In this document: positions 11,476 through 21,542 of the stretch, one piece after another
Layout of the letters: every line of letters begins with the position of its first letter
Position numbering within the stretch: position 1 is the stretch's first letter
DNA from: Daedaleopsis sinensis
Taxonomy: Eukaryota > Basidiomycota > Agaricomycetes > Polyporales > Polyporaceae
DNA length: 64,000 nucleotides
NCBI GenBank assembly: GCA_033807695.1
Contig: CM066305.1
Span: 3,906,001 to 3,970,000 of the forward strand
Direction of reading: 5' to 3'
Translations under genes and position numbers: made by a program
Notes under the pieces: model-generated
Seen by the model: the letters and a program-made list of their open reading frames with translations, nothing else
Database searches by the model: none
What the model was told of the DNA's origin: nothing

Positions 11476-13444
11476 TCACCCCCGGGACAGTTTAATAAGT
11501 TCTCGCTGGAAACCCTCGTCGTAGCCGATACACTTCATCGACCACGCCCGGATGGACTGTGACCCAGGTAAATTTAGCATCTCACCCTTCCGGCACCGCA
11601 ATGGCTACAGGTCTGCTCACCTCGTCTCCAGAGTCAAGCGCAGCTCCAATATCTTCTTCGGTTATGTTCTTAAACATTCCCGGCGCATTCTCCGCTTCGT
11701 CGCGGGTCGGCTCGCGCGCGAGCGTTCTGCGCAGATGAATGCGTGCGCGTGCGGTCTTGCCCCACACTCTGGTATGAATCTCTCTAACCCATGTAGCGCG
11801 AACCTAAACGACGCTGTGCGTCAGCGACTACGGCTCGCACAAGACCGGTGAAGATGGGAGATCTGCATCCACATACCAACTCATGTAAGTCGCGCCATTG
11901 CCCCGGTGTCAATGACCTCGAGAAACGGAGCTCATACTCGCCCAAGTACAGCCACTGGCTTTGCGCAATCCGCACGAACAGTGTTTGCACATCCGCGTGC
12001 TTTGGGTTCACCGTCCACGCGTCCCCGGGCCACATCGATGCCTCAAAGAACAGGCCGCCGTGCCCGGGCACCTGCGGCCCGTGTGGGTTCCAAAAGAGAT
12101 TGATGCACATGAAGTTGGCGCGGCCGTGCGTGGCGATGTGCTTCGCATTCGGGCGGGGGAAGGTGTCCATGGTGTTGCCCCCGAAGCGGTGCGAGAGCTG
12201 GTCGCGCGTGACAGTAACGGATCGCTCTTCGGAGGGGAGACTGATTGGGAACGGAGTGACTGCATCCGGAACGAGGAGCGCGAGGAGGTCTTCGTCTTTC
12301 AGTTGGTATTCTTTCTTTATCTCAACTTTGGGCTGCGGGTGAGGTCAGTCGATCGATCATTTCATGGAAAGCAACGGTCGCACCCACGCACATTGAACAG
12401 TTTCCGTATGGCCGTCTTGTCAATGACGCTTGGTAATAGCTTCGAGTCTTCGCTACCGCTGACCTTGCGATCTTCATTCTCGGTGGCACACTGGCCTTTG
12501 GACTTGGCTGCCTACATGGAAGTCAATTCAAGAAGTTATGCATGTTACGAGGGTGGAACTTACTGCCGTGATAGGGACCTTGCTAGCGACTCGGACCTGG
12601 TTATCTAGCAGATCATGATCCTGCTCACTTTTCGCGCTAAGTGAAGGATCTGCCAGTGGTTGAAGTAGAGTTTTCATCGTGCTTTTCGTCTCGTCTGCCC
12701 CTAACACGTCCACACTGTCTTCTCTCTTCAGACTCTGCGCCTCGTCCTTGACTTCGATCTCGGTCGATTGTGAATTTAAGTGTATCTTTCGCCGCTTCGC
12801 TGGCCTTGTGGAAACGACATCCGCAATCACCGCTGAATCAGACTCAGAATCTGAGGAGAGTTCAATAACCCCCAAATCGGTCTTATCCGAATGGGTCCGT
12901 TCCACCGCACGGCTCACATTTGGACCCACGACTGCTCGTTGATCATCTTCGTCGTCAGACTCGCAAATCTCCATTGGGTTGCATCGAGTGCCTTCTAAAA
13001 CTTGGCTGCCAGGTTTCCGATCGCTACTGGCTGATTGAGGATACGGTCTCGCTTTCTACAGGAGAATGAAACGACGGGTATGAGCTCGTAGGCTATTTTC
13101 GACACCTCAAGCTGAAGATTACCGACAATTTTTGGTGCATGGGTACTACTGGATACAGGTATACCAGGTTTCGGCTGGTCCGTGGCCTCGTAACGAGCAA
13201 GCCGTGCCTCAAGCTCAGCGATACGTGCATCTTTCCCCTTGATTAACTCCTCAAGCTGTCGGACATGCCCATGTATCTTTCCAAATACCAGAGCGCCCAT
13301 GTCGTGCTCGAGATTCATACTGCCAAACAAACGCAACCATGACAATCGGCAGTTGTTCTTCACAGATGTACAAGTATTTGAAAATTGCAGCACGCACCTC
13401 GTACTCTCATTCAACCACGCCGCTTCTTCCTCCTCTTTCATCAT
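11476..13444 (-). CDS. DUF6697-like basidiomycete protein with coiled coil and SUMO-interaction-like motif
   Basis: Five to six exons. The N-terminus (MMKEEEEAAWLNES, then MNLEHDMGALVFGKI) leads into a short coiled coil (VRQLEELIKGKDARIAELEARL). An acidic central exon contains DLGVIELSSDSESD, a hydrophobic core followed by Ser/Asp/Glu as in SUMO-interaction motifs, and the basic AKRRKI resembling a nuclear signal. The C-terminal half holds VTRDQLSHRFGGNTMDTFPRP, then HGRANFMCINLFWNPHGPQVPGH and GGLFFEASMWPG. I associate this pattern with the basidiomycete domain DUF6697 (family name from memory, function unknown). The last exons read EWVREIHTRVWGKTARARIHLR and SMKCIGYDEGFQRELIK, stop at 11476. 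The 3' intron begins GAC-GAG|GTGAGC near 11630. The start at 13444 is the first ATG and splices in frame to the coiled coil. A nuclear role is inferred only. Confidence 0.7.
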
Positions 13445-14334
13445 AGCTCTTGGAGTGTTAACGAGGTTTGAGGATCAGTGAAGCCGTTGATCTGGCTCAA
13501 GCTGAAGGGAGTAGAAGAAAGAGAGGACGATTTATCGCGCGGACCACTATTTCAGCAGAATGATGATTGATCCGTCTAGTTGCCGCTGGATGACTCAACT
13601 GCAAGAGAGCATGTCAGCCTTGTGACAGAAGATATGAGGTAAAACGGTCTGCGGGCTACCTGGTAGGTCATTGCGGACGCGTCCATACATGATGTTTTTC
13701 AATATGATGATCACAATTACGTTGCGGCGCGTCGGATGAGTCTTAGAAGCACAAGGGTTGAAGCAGGGCAGACTCGGCATGCGGCACTATGCATAGATGG
13801 CTTGCGACCTCTCGTTTTGATGAACTTTGAGTCACCGTTTCACAGGTTGTAGTCATGATATTTGCGGCCACCGTTAGCTGTGCTAACTAGTTCGGAACCT
13901 GGCGCAGAGCAACCTTGGCTAGTAGGGATGGTTTCGTAGCACGTACCGTGGAATACATCAGGGTGATCGTGGTGTTGAACGAAGCAATGTCGACAGTTTA
14001 GCGCTCACACTCAGCTGCAGCAGTGACTCGCGATCATCTTAGTACTGTCAACAACCAGCAATAATTACTGGAGTCGGGAAGCCATGTCGTATACAAGCCT
14101 TTTGGCGGCATGGTGAAGGAGCGTCGAGACGACGATGATATATAATGGTACACATAGCCACATCGTCGTACATTCGGCTACACTGTGTGAACGCTACACG
14201 GCATCTCCTACATACATGGGATACTACTTATCACAGAAGTGAGCTAGGGAGTCATAAGCACATGGCCCCGACACGAGCATCATACGTACACTGTACACAA
14301 ACGATCAGGCTAAAGTCACACATGTCCTGCGCTC
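13445..14334. other. Intergenic, no gene seen
   Basis: About 890 bp between two minus-strand genes. It holds the promoter of the DUF6697-like gene at the left and the 3' flank of the large disordered-protein gene at the right. Short frames here have no splice partners or motifs. Confidence 0.5.
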
Positions 14335-17300
14335 TCATTGCGCGCCAGGAAGCGGGCGGTGGCCGTTCATCCCCCCGTCCATCACGTTCTGCCCCAACGC
14401 CTGCTTCACGAGCAGCTCCACGCGCTCGCGGTCCTCGCTGAGCCGGCGCATCTCGTCCCGCCAGCGCGCCTCGCGCTGCTCGTAGATCGCAGAAAGAGCG
14501 CCAAGGCTCCCGAGCGCCGTCTCCAGCGCACGGCGCAGGTCCATTTCCCCGGGCGTGCCCGAGCCCGGCGACCCATCCGCAGACGAGTCAGAGCGCGAGG
14601 AGAGCCGCTCGGCGAGCGACATGCGCTGTGCCTTGCGTGCCGCACGCCGCTGCGTGGCGAGGTGCGAGAACGAGCGGCGGACGCTCGCGAGGGCGGTCGA
14701 ATTTGTGAGCGCGGGGTCGCGGCGGAGGGCGCGCGAGGTCAGTGAGTGAAGCTTAGACGAGTGGGACGGGGCGGCGAGGAGGACGAGCGTCGCGTCCGTC
14801 TCGCGGTCGAGTGCCTGGAACTGGGTATGGGCGTCAGTATCGGCCGAGTGCGAGCGAGCGAAGCAAAGTGACACTTACAGCCTGCACCAGCGCGTCCCAG
14901 CGCGTGTCGAACCGCCGCTTGCGCCGCTGGGGATGGCTCACGTACGTGGGGTGGTACTCGAGGTCGAGCAGATCCTCCTCCTGACCCTCCTCCTCTTCGT
15001 CTACCCACTCGCCGTCGTCGTCCCCTTGCGGCGTCATCTCCGCTTCGTCCCAGTGACCCGGGAGGGTGCCCTTCCCATTCACACCGCCTTCGATCTCCCT
15101 TACGTACTGGTCCACGAAGCGTTCTTCTCCGGCCGTCTCCTCGCCAGAAGACGGCTCCGGGCTCGTCTCCCTCGGCTGCGTGCTGTCCACACGTGGGGGC
15201 GGCTTCATGCGCCTGGCCGGCCGCGCGGCGTACTGCGGGCGGATGTGTCCGTTCTGGTATCTCATTCCACGTCCCAGCATTGGCGGCGGCGGAGGGAGAT
15301 TGACAGGCTCGTGGCTGGGGCTCGACCGAATACTGGCGGCAGCACCGTTCAGCCCGAGGCCACCTCCGGCAGGCACGAACGCCCACGGGTTGTAGTTCGG
15401 GCCAGGGAACGGGGTCGACGAGGGCGAGAATGCGGACTCGGACGAGGGCACTACGAGGCCATTGTTGAGAGCGTAGATCTGCATCTGCAGAGCCATCTGC
15501 TCGCGAATCACCGCTGGGTTGTTCATGTCGTAGCTCGTCGACGGCGCCTGAACCGGCCCGGACACCGTGGACCGGCGAATGTGTGTGAAGGGGTAGGGGT
15601 AGGGCGAACCAATCTGCCTCGTCTCGAAGTCCGAAGGCATTGCGGAGATGAGGGGCGAGGGCGATGGCGCAGCATGGCTCTGCGGGGTCGGAGGGACCGG
15701 AGCACCCGGGCGAGTGCTCGACGATCGGAGGAACGTCTGCAGGTAGGAGGAAGTCGGGTCATCGAATAGACTCTGCACATCGTCGGACTGAGCGCTCGAG
15801 TGATTCCATCCATATCCCGCCCGCTGGTCTAAGATACGATTTACGTCCAACGCGTGCAGACGTTGGTCATAGAATTGCTGCGGCAAAGGTTGCTGCTGTC
15901 TAGGTGGCTCTGGCTGAGGCTGTGGAACGACTTGAGGCGGGGACTGCGATGTTCGCTCCCTCTGTGCGTTTGGTGGAACGTCGTGACTAGCACTCCTCAG
16001 GCTGTTCACCGTCTCGCGCTCGAAGAGAGTCGGGTCGAAGTTGCGCATTCCGATCTGGTCGGTCGACCCGCCGCGATGCTTCGCGCGAATAGTCTTCTGG
16101 TTCTCCGCATACTGATTGATTGGTGGACCATAAGGAGAATCGCGAGAGCGCTCTGGAAGAGTAGTGGATGGGGAACGAGGAGTGAAAGCTTCGGAGTCCT
16201 CGCTGCTCTTGTTTTGCTGAACGTGGTCATTGTCGTCGCCGTCGTCATTCAAAGTTTCGTCATCATCATCTTGGCGTTCGTGGCGATTGTCGTAACGAGT
16301 GGGGTGGCCCTCGGGGTAAAGGTCCGACGAGGGCGTAGGGGAGCCGTGGTGCCTATCCTCGTACTCCGGCTCGTCGTTGTCGTCTTCATGTCCGTTGTCT
16401 TCCTCTGGTTCTTGCAGAGGGAGCGATCGATCGGGAGGACGCGTGCCCATCACTTGCAGAGGAGGCGTATGCGTGGTGGTCGCGAGCTTCGAAGCAGCAG
16501 GTGGGGTGAGGCGGGTAGAGTTGGAATCAGAACCCACCACAGTCGGCACAGGCTTCCTCGCCACAGCCTGCGTCGCACTCTGCGGCGGTGCCTGGTATCC
16601 CTCTTGAACATATTGGGTGTATGTCGCCGTGCGCTCACCGGGGGATGCCATCGGAGACTGGTACTGCGGGGAACCTCGATACTCGGGCGTGCGCACATGT
16701 GAGTCGCCAGCGTGCTGTGAAGAGACAGTCCCCGAGCGCTCGCGTGTCTTGGGACTCTCGCGCGCGGCCTGTTCTTTGTCCCGGACCTGACGCTTGGCTA
16801 CCTGAGAGTCGGACTCTTTGGGCGAGGCCCGATCCGCAGCACGTACACGCTCGACGGCCGGGTCCTTCGCTGGCGCGTTGAGCGAATCGCGACGCTTGAG
16901 CCCATTCGAAGCCGCTCCTCCTGCGTATGCTACTCCTGCCGTTCCCGAGTGCGCGTTGTAGTGCTCGAACTCAGCCATGAGCTCTTCAGTTACCGCCCAG
17001 CGGTCGTCCGTACCTTGGAACTGGGAAAGGAACGCTGGAGGTGCACCCCGAGGGACTGGACGGGGGTGATGCGGGTTCGGAACGGACTGATTAGGCATCT
17101 GAGGAACAATGGGCGTACTGTGTGCGTGGTGGAGCGCAGGAGGAGGAGTGTTCTGACGTTCCGGGTTCCGTTCGGCCTGAGTAGGGATCTTCGCGGCAGT
17201 CGGAGAGATGCGAGAGGTCGGCGGAGGGGAACGTCGAGACTGATGGGAGGAGTTGGAAGCTGTCGGACTCGGCTGCTGTGCTTGGGGATACATGAGCTGA

Positions 17301-17785
17301 ACGCCTTGTGCCGCAAGGACCTGGCCGAGAGAGGGAACGGTGGGCATTGAGTGAGCCTTGATCGCCCGCTGTTTCTCGCGAAACGATGGCGATGGGGTCA
17401 TCTCACGGGGAGTGATGTTCTGCATTGGACCTAGGAGCGGAGGAGCTGATAAGCTTGGTGGGAACGCAGGGAGAGAAAGAAGCGTCGGGGGAAGAAGTAG
17501 ATTCGGCCTCAAATATGACAGAACGGTTGATTGCCTAAGTATCAAGACGTGAAGCGCACAAATAGACAATGGCACGTTTTATGAAGCGACGATCGCGAAC
17601 TGTAGTAAGGAGGGAGGGATCGATAGGGCAACGGGGAAACTACAATGAAGGACGGCCAAGTGAGAGATCGGGGAAGCAGCGCCACGCGAAGAAGAAAGGG
17701 CGATGAGAAGAAGGAAAAACTTACCTGGTTGACCAAGAGGAGACTGTGCTACTTTCCGGCTGCGCTGAGGAGATAGACTGGGCAT
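14335..17785 (-). CDS. Large Pro/Ser-rich, mostly disordered protein with helical C-terminal domain
   Basis: Three exons give about 1,080 residues. Exon 1 starts at the ATG at 17785 (MPSLSPQRSRKVAQSPLGQP). It joins after an intron of about 290 nt, using the acceptor in CTCCTAG, to GPMQNITPREMTPSPSF. The frame fits only with this acceptor and reads smoothly across the junction. A very long exon is dominated by Pro, Ser, Gln, Asp and Arg tracts, with acidic clusters (EEDNGHEDDNDEPEYED, NDDGDDND). Its end, FDTRWDALVQA, is spliced to FQALDRETDATLVLLAAPSHSS, the start of a compact domain of about 170 residues. That domain has basic helices (SFSHLATQRRAARKAQR) and a coiled-coil-like end (IYEQREARWRDEMRRLSED). 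No membrane span or enzymatic motif is visible. I do not recognise the family; a basidiomycete-specific regulatory or scaffold protein is possible. Confidence 0.7.
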
Positions 17786-19339
17786 AATCTACGAAGGACT
17801 CTGGGAGGCCAGGGTCTCTGGGCGGGGGGAGGAGGAAGATGACGCGTTGGAAAGAGGAAACGTGCGGAGGATAAAAGATCGCACCTTCATAGGTGGCACT
17901 TCATTGTACTCGCGTTTCCAACGTGGCGGACGAGAGTGCGGCTGAAGGACGTCGGACAACGAGGTGGGCGACCTTGTATGGCAAGTCATGCTTGCCTCGA
18001 GGCTGATTACCGCCCTCCAGAACCCTTCGGACCGGTCTCCATATTCAGCCTACACGAGGGCCGTGCCTTTGACATGTTCCTGCGGTCATATCCGCCCTGC
18101 GCTTTTTATTCCCGGAGAGAATGAGCAGTGAGAGTGCCAGTGCTGGGAGTCGTCCATGAGTGTATGAGACAGAGATGCCGACACGCGCCACACCCATCCC
18201 ATGCGCTTCCAGCGCTTCACTTTTGCGCACCTTGTACGCACCCCTTGCGATGATTCATATCTTGCTACACCAGGCCTCAGGTAGGCTCTGATTCTCTACG
18301 AAAGAAGAGGCGCGTATTCGCCTTGCTATTGATGGACGGCCTGGTCTAGCGCATTCTCGTCACACCCGCCGCTGCTAGAAGAGAAAAGATACTTACGACT
18401 CGCACTTTATCAGAGATCCTTTAGTGCACTAGCTCCGAGAATGCATGGGACACTCCTTAGCAGCGCTGTACAGACATGCACCTGCCACATGGAAGGCGGT
18501 CCTCTCCAAGCCCGCCGATGTCGAAGCTATCGGCTAGAAACTTGAAGGGCCCGCAGGCGTTGGCTATGCCGATTACAACATTCTGAGCTTCCTGAAAGCC
18601 GTCATCAGCGCACGGATGCCTGCTCTTGTGGCGTCCGTCGTCATCGCGTCCCCAGAATCATGAGGACGTGCTTCTGGATAATGCGGGTGCAGAGACAGAA
18701 CACGACAGGCAAGCGAGGCCCGGGGACAGTGTTCAAGACGAATGAAATGTGCTTTCATCTACCTCCTTTTGTAGCTGCGGGGTGAAATCCCGCGGCAGAA
18801 GAAGACAGTAACCATCAGGTGGTTAAGCCACAAGCTATAGGTATCCCAAACATCACCAAGTTTGGTTGGCTTCAAGTACTGAGGATCCGTCACGACAGTG
18901 TCGGCGTCTGTTACGTGGACGTCAAGTAGTACTTATGACGTCACTTGGATGACTTGCGCGTTAACCTCCAATTTCATTCAAGTTGCGTCTAGCTGATGCA
19001 ATAACTTGCAGCTTCAAGGGTACACAAGTACAGGAAGCAACAGATCAATGAAAACACGTTCCGTAAATGACATTCGCAGCCTCATCGATATCGTACAACA
19101 CCGCCATGATCATGGAAGGTACCGAAGGCATTGAAATGTGTATGCAAGTTATTCCTATGGCACGAAGCCAAAGGCAGAGTCTCAGAAAGGAGAAAACATA
19201 TGAGCAAAAGCCACTCTTCGTAACCGTGAGTCATTCATTCCGAACCCGCGCCATTTTCAAAGAGCCAACGTTCCTTCGAGACACCAGTGTGCTTATCGTC
19301 GTTGTCGATGCGAGCAGGCCCCGTCCTTGCATAGACAGC
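17786..19339. other. Intergenic, no gene seen
   Basis: About 1.5 kb between two minus-strand genes. The left part must hold the promoter of the large disordered-protein gene. The rest has only short frames without motifs. I see no terminal repeats. Confidence 0.5.
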
Positions 19340-21303
19340 CTAAGTACGGCTGCGGCTGTCACCACGGTTACGAGAGCCCGAGCCGTGGCGACGAGCTTCC
19401 AGAGCCTGCATCTCGCTCTTAGCGAACATTCTCACGGGATAAGAGAGAAGAAGCGCACCCTGCGGTCGCGACTATCACCACGTCCGCGAGAACCAGAGCC
19501 GTGGCGGCGAGCCTCAAGCTGACAGGGCAGACGAGGCAATGGGTTCGTTAATGCATCCGGCAGAGTACGACACATGACTCACAGCACGACGACCCCTGCT
19601 TCCACTGCGGCCACGCGAGCCAGAGCCGTGACGACGAGCCTCGAGCTTGCGAACAACAAAGTTGAGACCGCAGGTGAAACCGACATCATGAACAGCACTC
19701 ACAGCACGACGATCCTTGCTATCACCACGGCCACGAGAGTTAGAGCCGTGGCGGCGAGCCTCGAGCTGCGCGGATTGTGAGTACATGGCCTAGAAACACA
19801 GGGAGGAGTGTCGAACTCACAGCACGGCGGCTCCTGCTGCCACTCCTCCCGCGCGAGTTTGAGCCATGGCGACGCGCATCGAGCTGATGAATGATTGATA
19901 GTGTGTTAATATGAGGCTAATGATCTCGGATTGCAAGAAACCACATACGTCGCGGCGGACATGACTGTTGCCGCGGCCACGAGAGTTGGAGCCGTGGCGG
20001 CGGGCCTCGAGCTTCGCACGGCATCAGCATGCTTTCAACACGTCAGAAACGGGGTTCACGTACATCGCGGCGGCTCCGGCTTCCGCTCCTGCCTCGGGAG
20101 TTGGAGCCGTGGCGACGAGCCTCGAGCTAACGCGAGGATCAGCGTGCTTGTTAGTAGTACAATAAATTGGAGCTAACGCACATCGCGACGGCTGCGACTG
20201 CCACTCCTGCCACGAGAGTTGGAGCCATGACGGCGAGCCTCGAGCTGGGTTCTATCATGAGCGCTGCTGTCAAATCATGAAGCAAAGGAGACGGACATCA
20301 CGACGACTCCTGCTGCCACTCCTGCCGCGGGAGTTTGATCCGTGGCGGCGCGCATCGAGCTGATGAATTATGGATAGTGTGTTAATATGAGGCTAATGAG
20401 CTCGGATTGCAGGAAACCACATACGTCGCGGCGGACGTGACTGCTGCCGCGGCCACGAGAGTTGGAGCCGTGGCGACGGGCCTCGAGCTGCCCATAGCGT
20501 TAGACATACCGCCTTCAAAAAAGAGCGGTAGCACGTACTTCGCGGCGGCTGCGGCTGCCACTCCTGCCGCGAGAGTTGGAGCCGTGGCGGCGGGCTTCAA
20601 GCTACTCACAACTTATGAGTAACCTCATCACCCAATGCAAAGACTGAACATGTACCTCGCGGCGGCTGCGGCTGCCACTCCTGCCCCGAGAGTTGGAGCC
20701 ATGGCGGCGAGCCTCGAGCTGGGTAGCAGATGTTAGCTGCTGAGGCGTTTCGCTTCCGGGAGGAGCCACTCACGTCGCGACGGGCATGGCTACTGCCGCG
20801 ACCAGGGGAGTTGGAGCCGTGGCGGCGTGCCTCGAGCTATGTGGTTGAATGATGAGCTTCTACCATGCAATACATACATGAAAATTTAGAGCTTACATCC
20901 CGACGGCTCCTGCTGCCGCTGCGACCACGAGAGTTGGAGCCGTGACGACGTGCCTCGAGCTATGTCAGAAGAGCGTGAATAACAGTACACGCACAAGAAT
21001 AGTCTACTGCTCACATCGCGACGTCCCCTGCTGCCACTGCGACCGCGACTGCCGGATCCGTGGCGGCGAGCTTCAAGCTAAAAGAATGGTGAGCAAACCT
21101 CCAACGGAGGATCCTCGCAGACATGCACGTACGTCACGACGGGTCCTGCTTCCACTGCGGCCGCGACTGCCGGAGTCTCCACCATGGCGAGGGTCACGAG
21201 CCTCTACACGAGTAGGGCTGCGGCCCCGCGCAGGGAAGTCGACGACGACACCTTTGTTGACAAGAGCGTCCGTGCGGGAGGCAACATCAACGCTCCCGGG
21301 AAG
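19340..21303 (-). repeat. Tandem exon-intron array, period 114-128 bp
   Basis: The array consists of 63-nt exons separated by introns of about 51-65 nt. Exons are highly alike; most introns differ in sequence. Two introns, 19884-19948 and 20360-20424, are both 65 nt and differ at only four positions, which marks a recent duplication of a multi-exon block offset by 476 bp. The flanking exons match too: the two exons on one side both carry the variant SHVRRD, and the two on the other both begin LDARR. Confidence 0.9.
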
Positions 21304-21430
21304 CTAGCGATCATCAGTTAAGAGTGAGTCCGCAACAGTAGTAAAGATATATGATACATACGGGGATGGCAGCCGCGGAGGAGACGACAGCCGCGATCAC
21401 GAAAAAGAGGAAGTTCTTCTTGAACTGCAT
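19340..21430 (-). CDS. Secreted arginine-rich repeat protein, one repeat per mini-exon (Kex2-processed repeat-protein candidate)
   Basis: Seventeen exons give 394 residues. Exon 1 (21362-21430) is a signal peptide, MQFKKNFLFFVIAAVVSSAA followed by AIP. Exon 2 (21133-21303) is a 57-residue spacer ending in a degenerate repeat (HGGDSGSRGRSGSRTRRD). Then come 15 copies of a 20-21 residue unit, LEARRHGSNSRGR plus (S/G)xSxxRR(D/E/A). Each copy is on its own exon: 21015-21077, 20897-20959, 20774-20836, 20656-20718, 20539-20601, 20425-20487, 20297-20359, 20182-20244, 20064-20126, 19949-20011, 19821-19883, 19703-19765, 19583-19645 (all exactly 63 nt), 19459-19518 (60 nt) and 19340-19405 (ends with stop). 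All splice in phase 0. Each unit has two dibasic sites (EARR and xxRR) suitable for Kex2 cleavage, so the protein may be cut into 13-15 residue cationic peptides. That makes it resemble Kex2-processed repeat proteins and RiPP precursors; no UstY-like (DUF3328) gene is seen in the window. An extracellular structural or antimicrobial role is equally possible. Function unknown. Confidence 0.88.
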
Positions 21431-21535
21431 CGTGAGCAAAGGGCTTTTGGAGAGGAGCGTGAGCGACGAGTTGTGAGGACTGGTACGGTAGCTAGAGCTG
21501 CGAGGCTGGAGTAAGGGAGCGTCGAACTACCCTTC

Positions 21536-21542
21536 TTTATAC
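21536..21542 (-). promoter_or_regulatory. TATA box (TATAAAG) of the repeat-protein gene
   Basis: TATAAAG on the minus strand lies about 105 bp upstream of the ATG at 21430. This is the spacing expected for a strongly expressed secreted-protein gene and supports that ATG as the true start. Confidence 0.6.

Noticed and set aside
15854..16702. 282-codon plus-strand open frame
   Set aside because: Antisense to the long Pro/Ser-rich exon of the large disordered-protein gene; low-complexity translation without motifs.
19340..21303. CRISPR-like array (regular repeats with unique spacers)
   Set aside because: The repeats are protein-coding in phase 0, the spacers are GT-AG introns, and the host is a eukaryote.
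19340..21430. Nuclear SR-type splicing factor
   Set aside because: Arg/Ser content suggests it, but there is no RRM and the first exon is a clear signal peptide under a TATA promoter.
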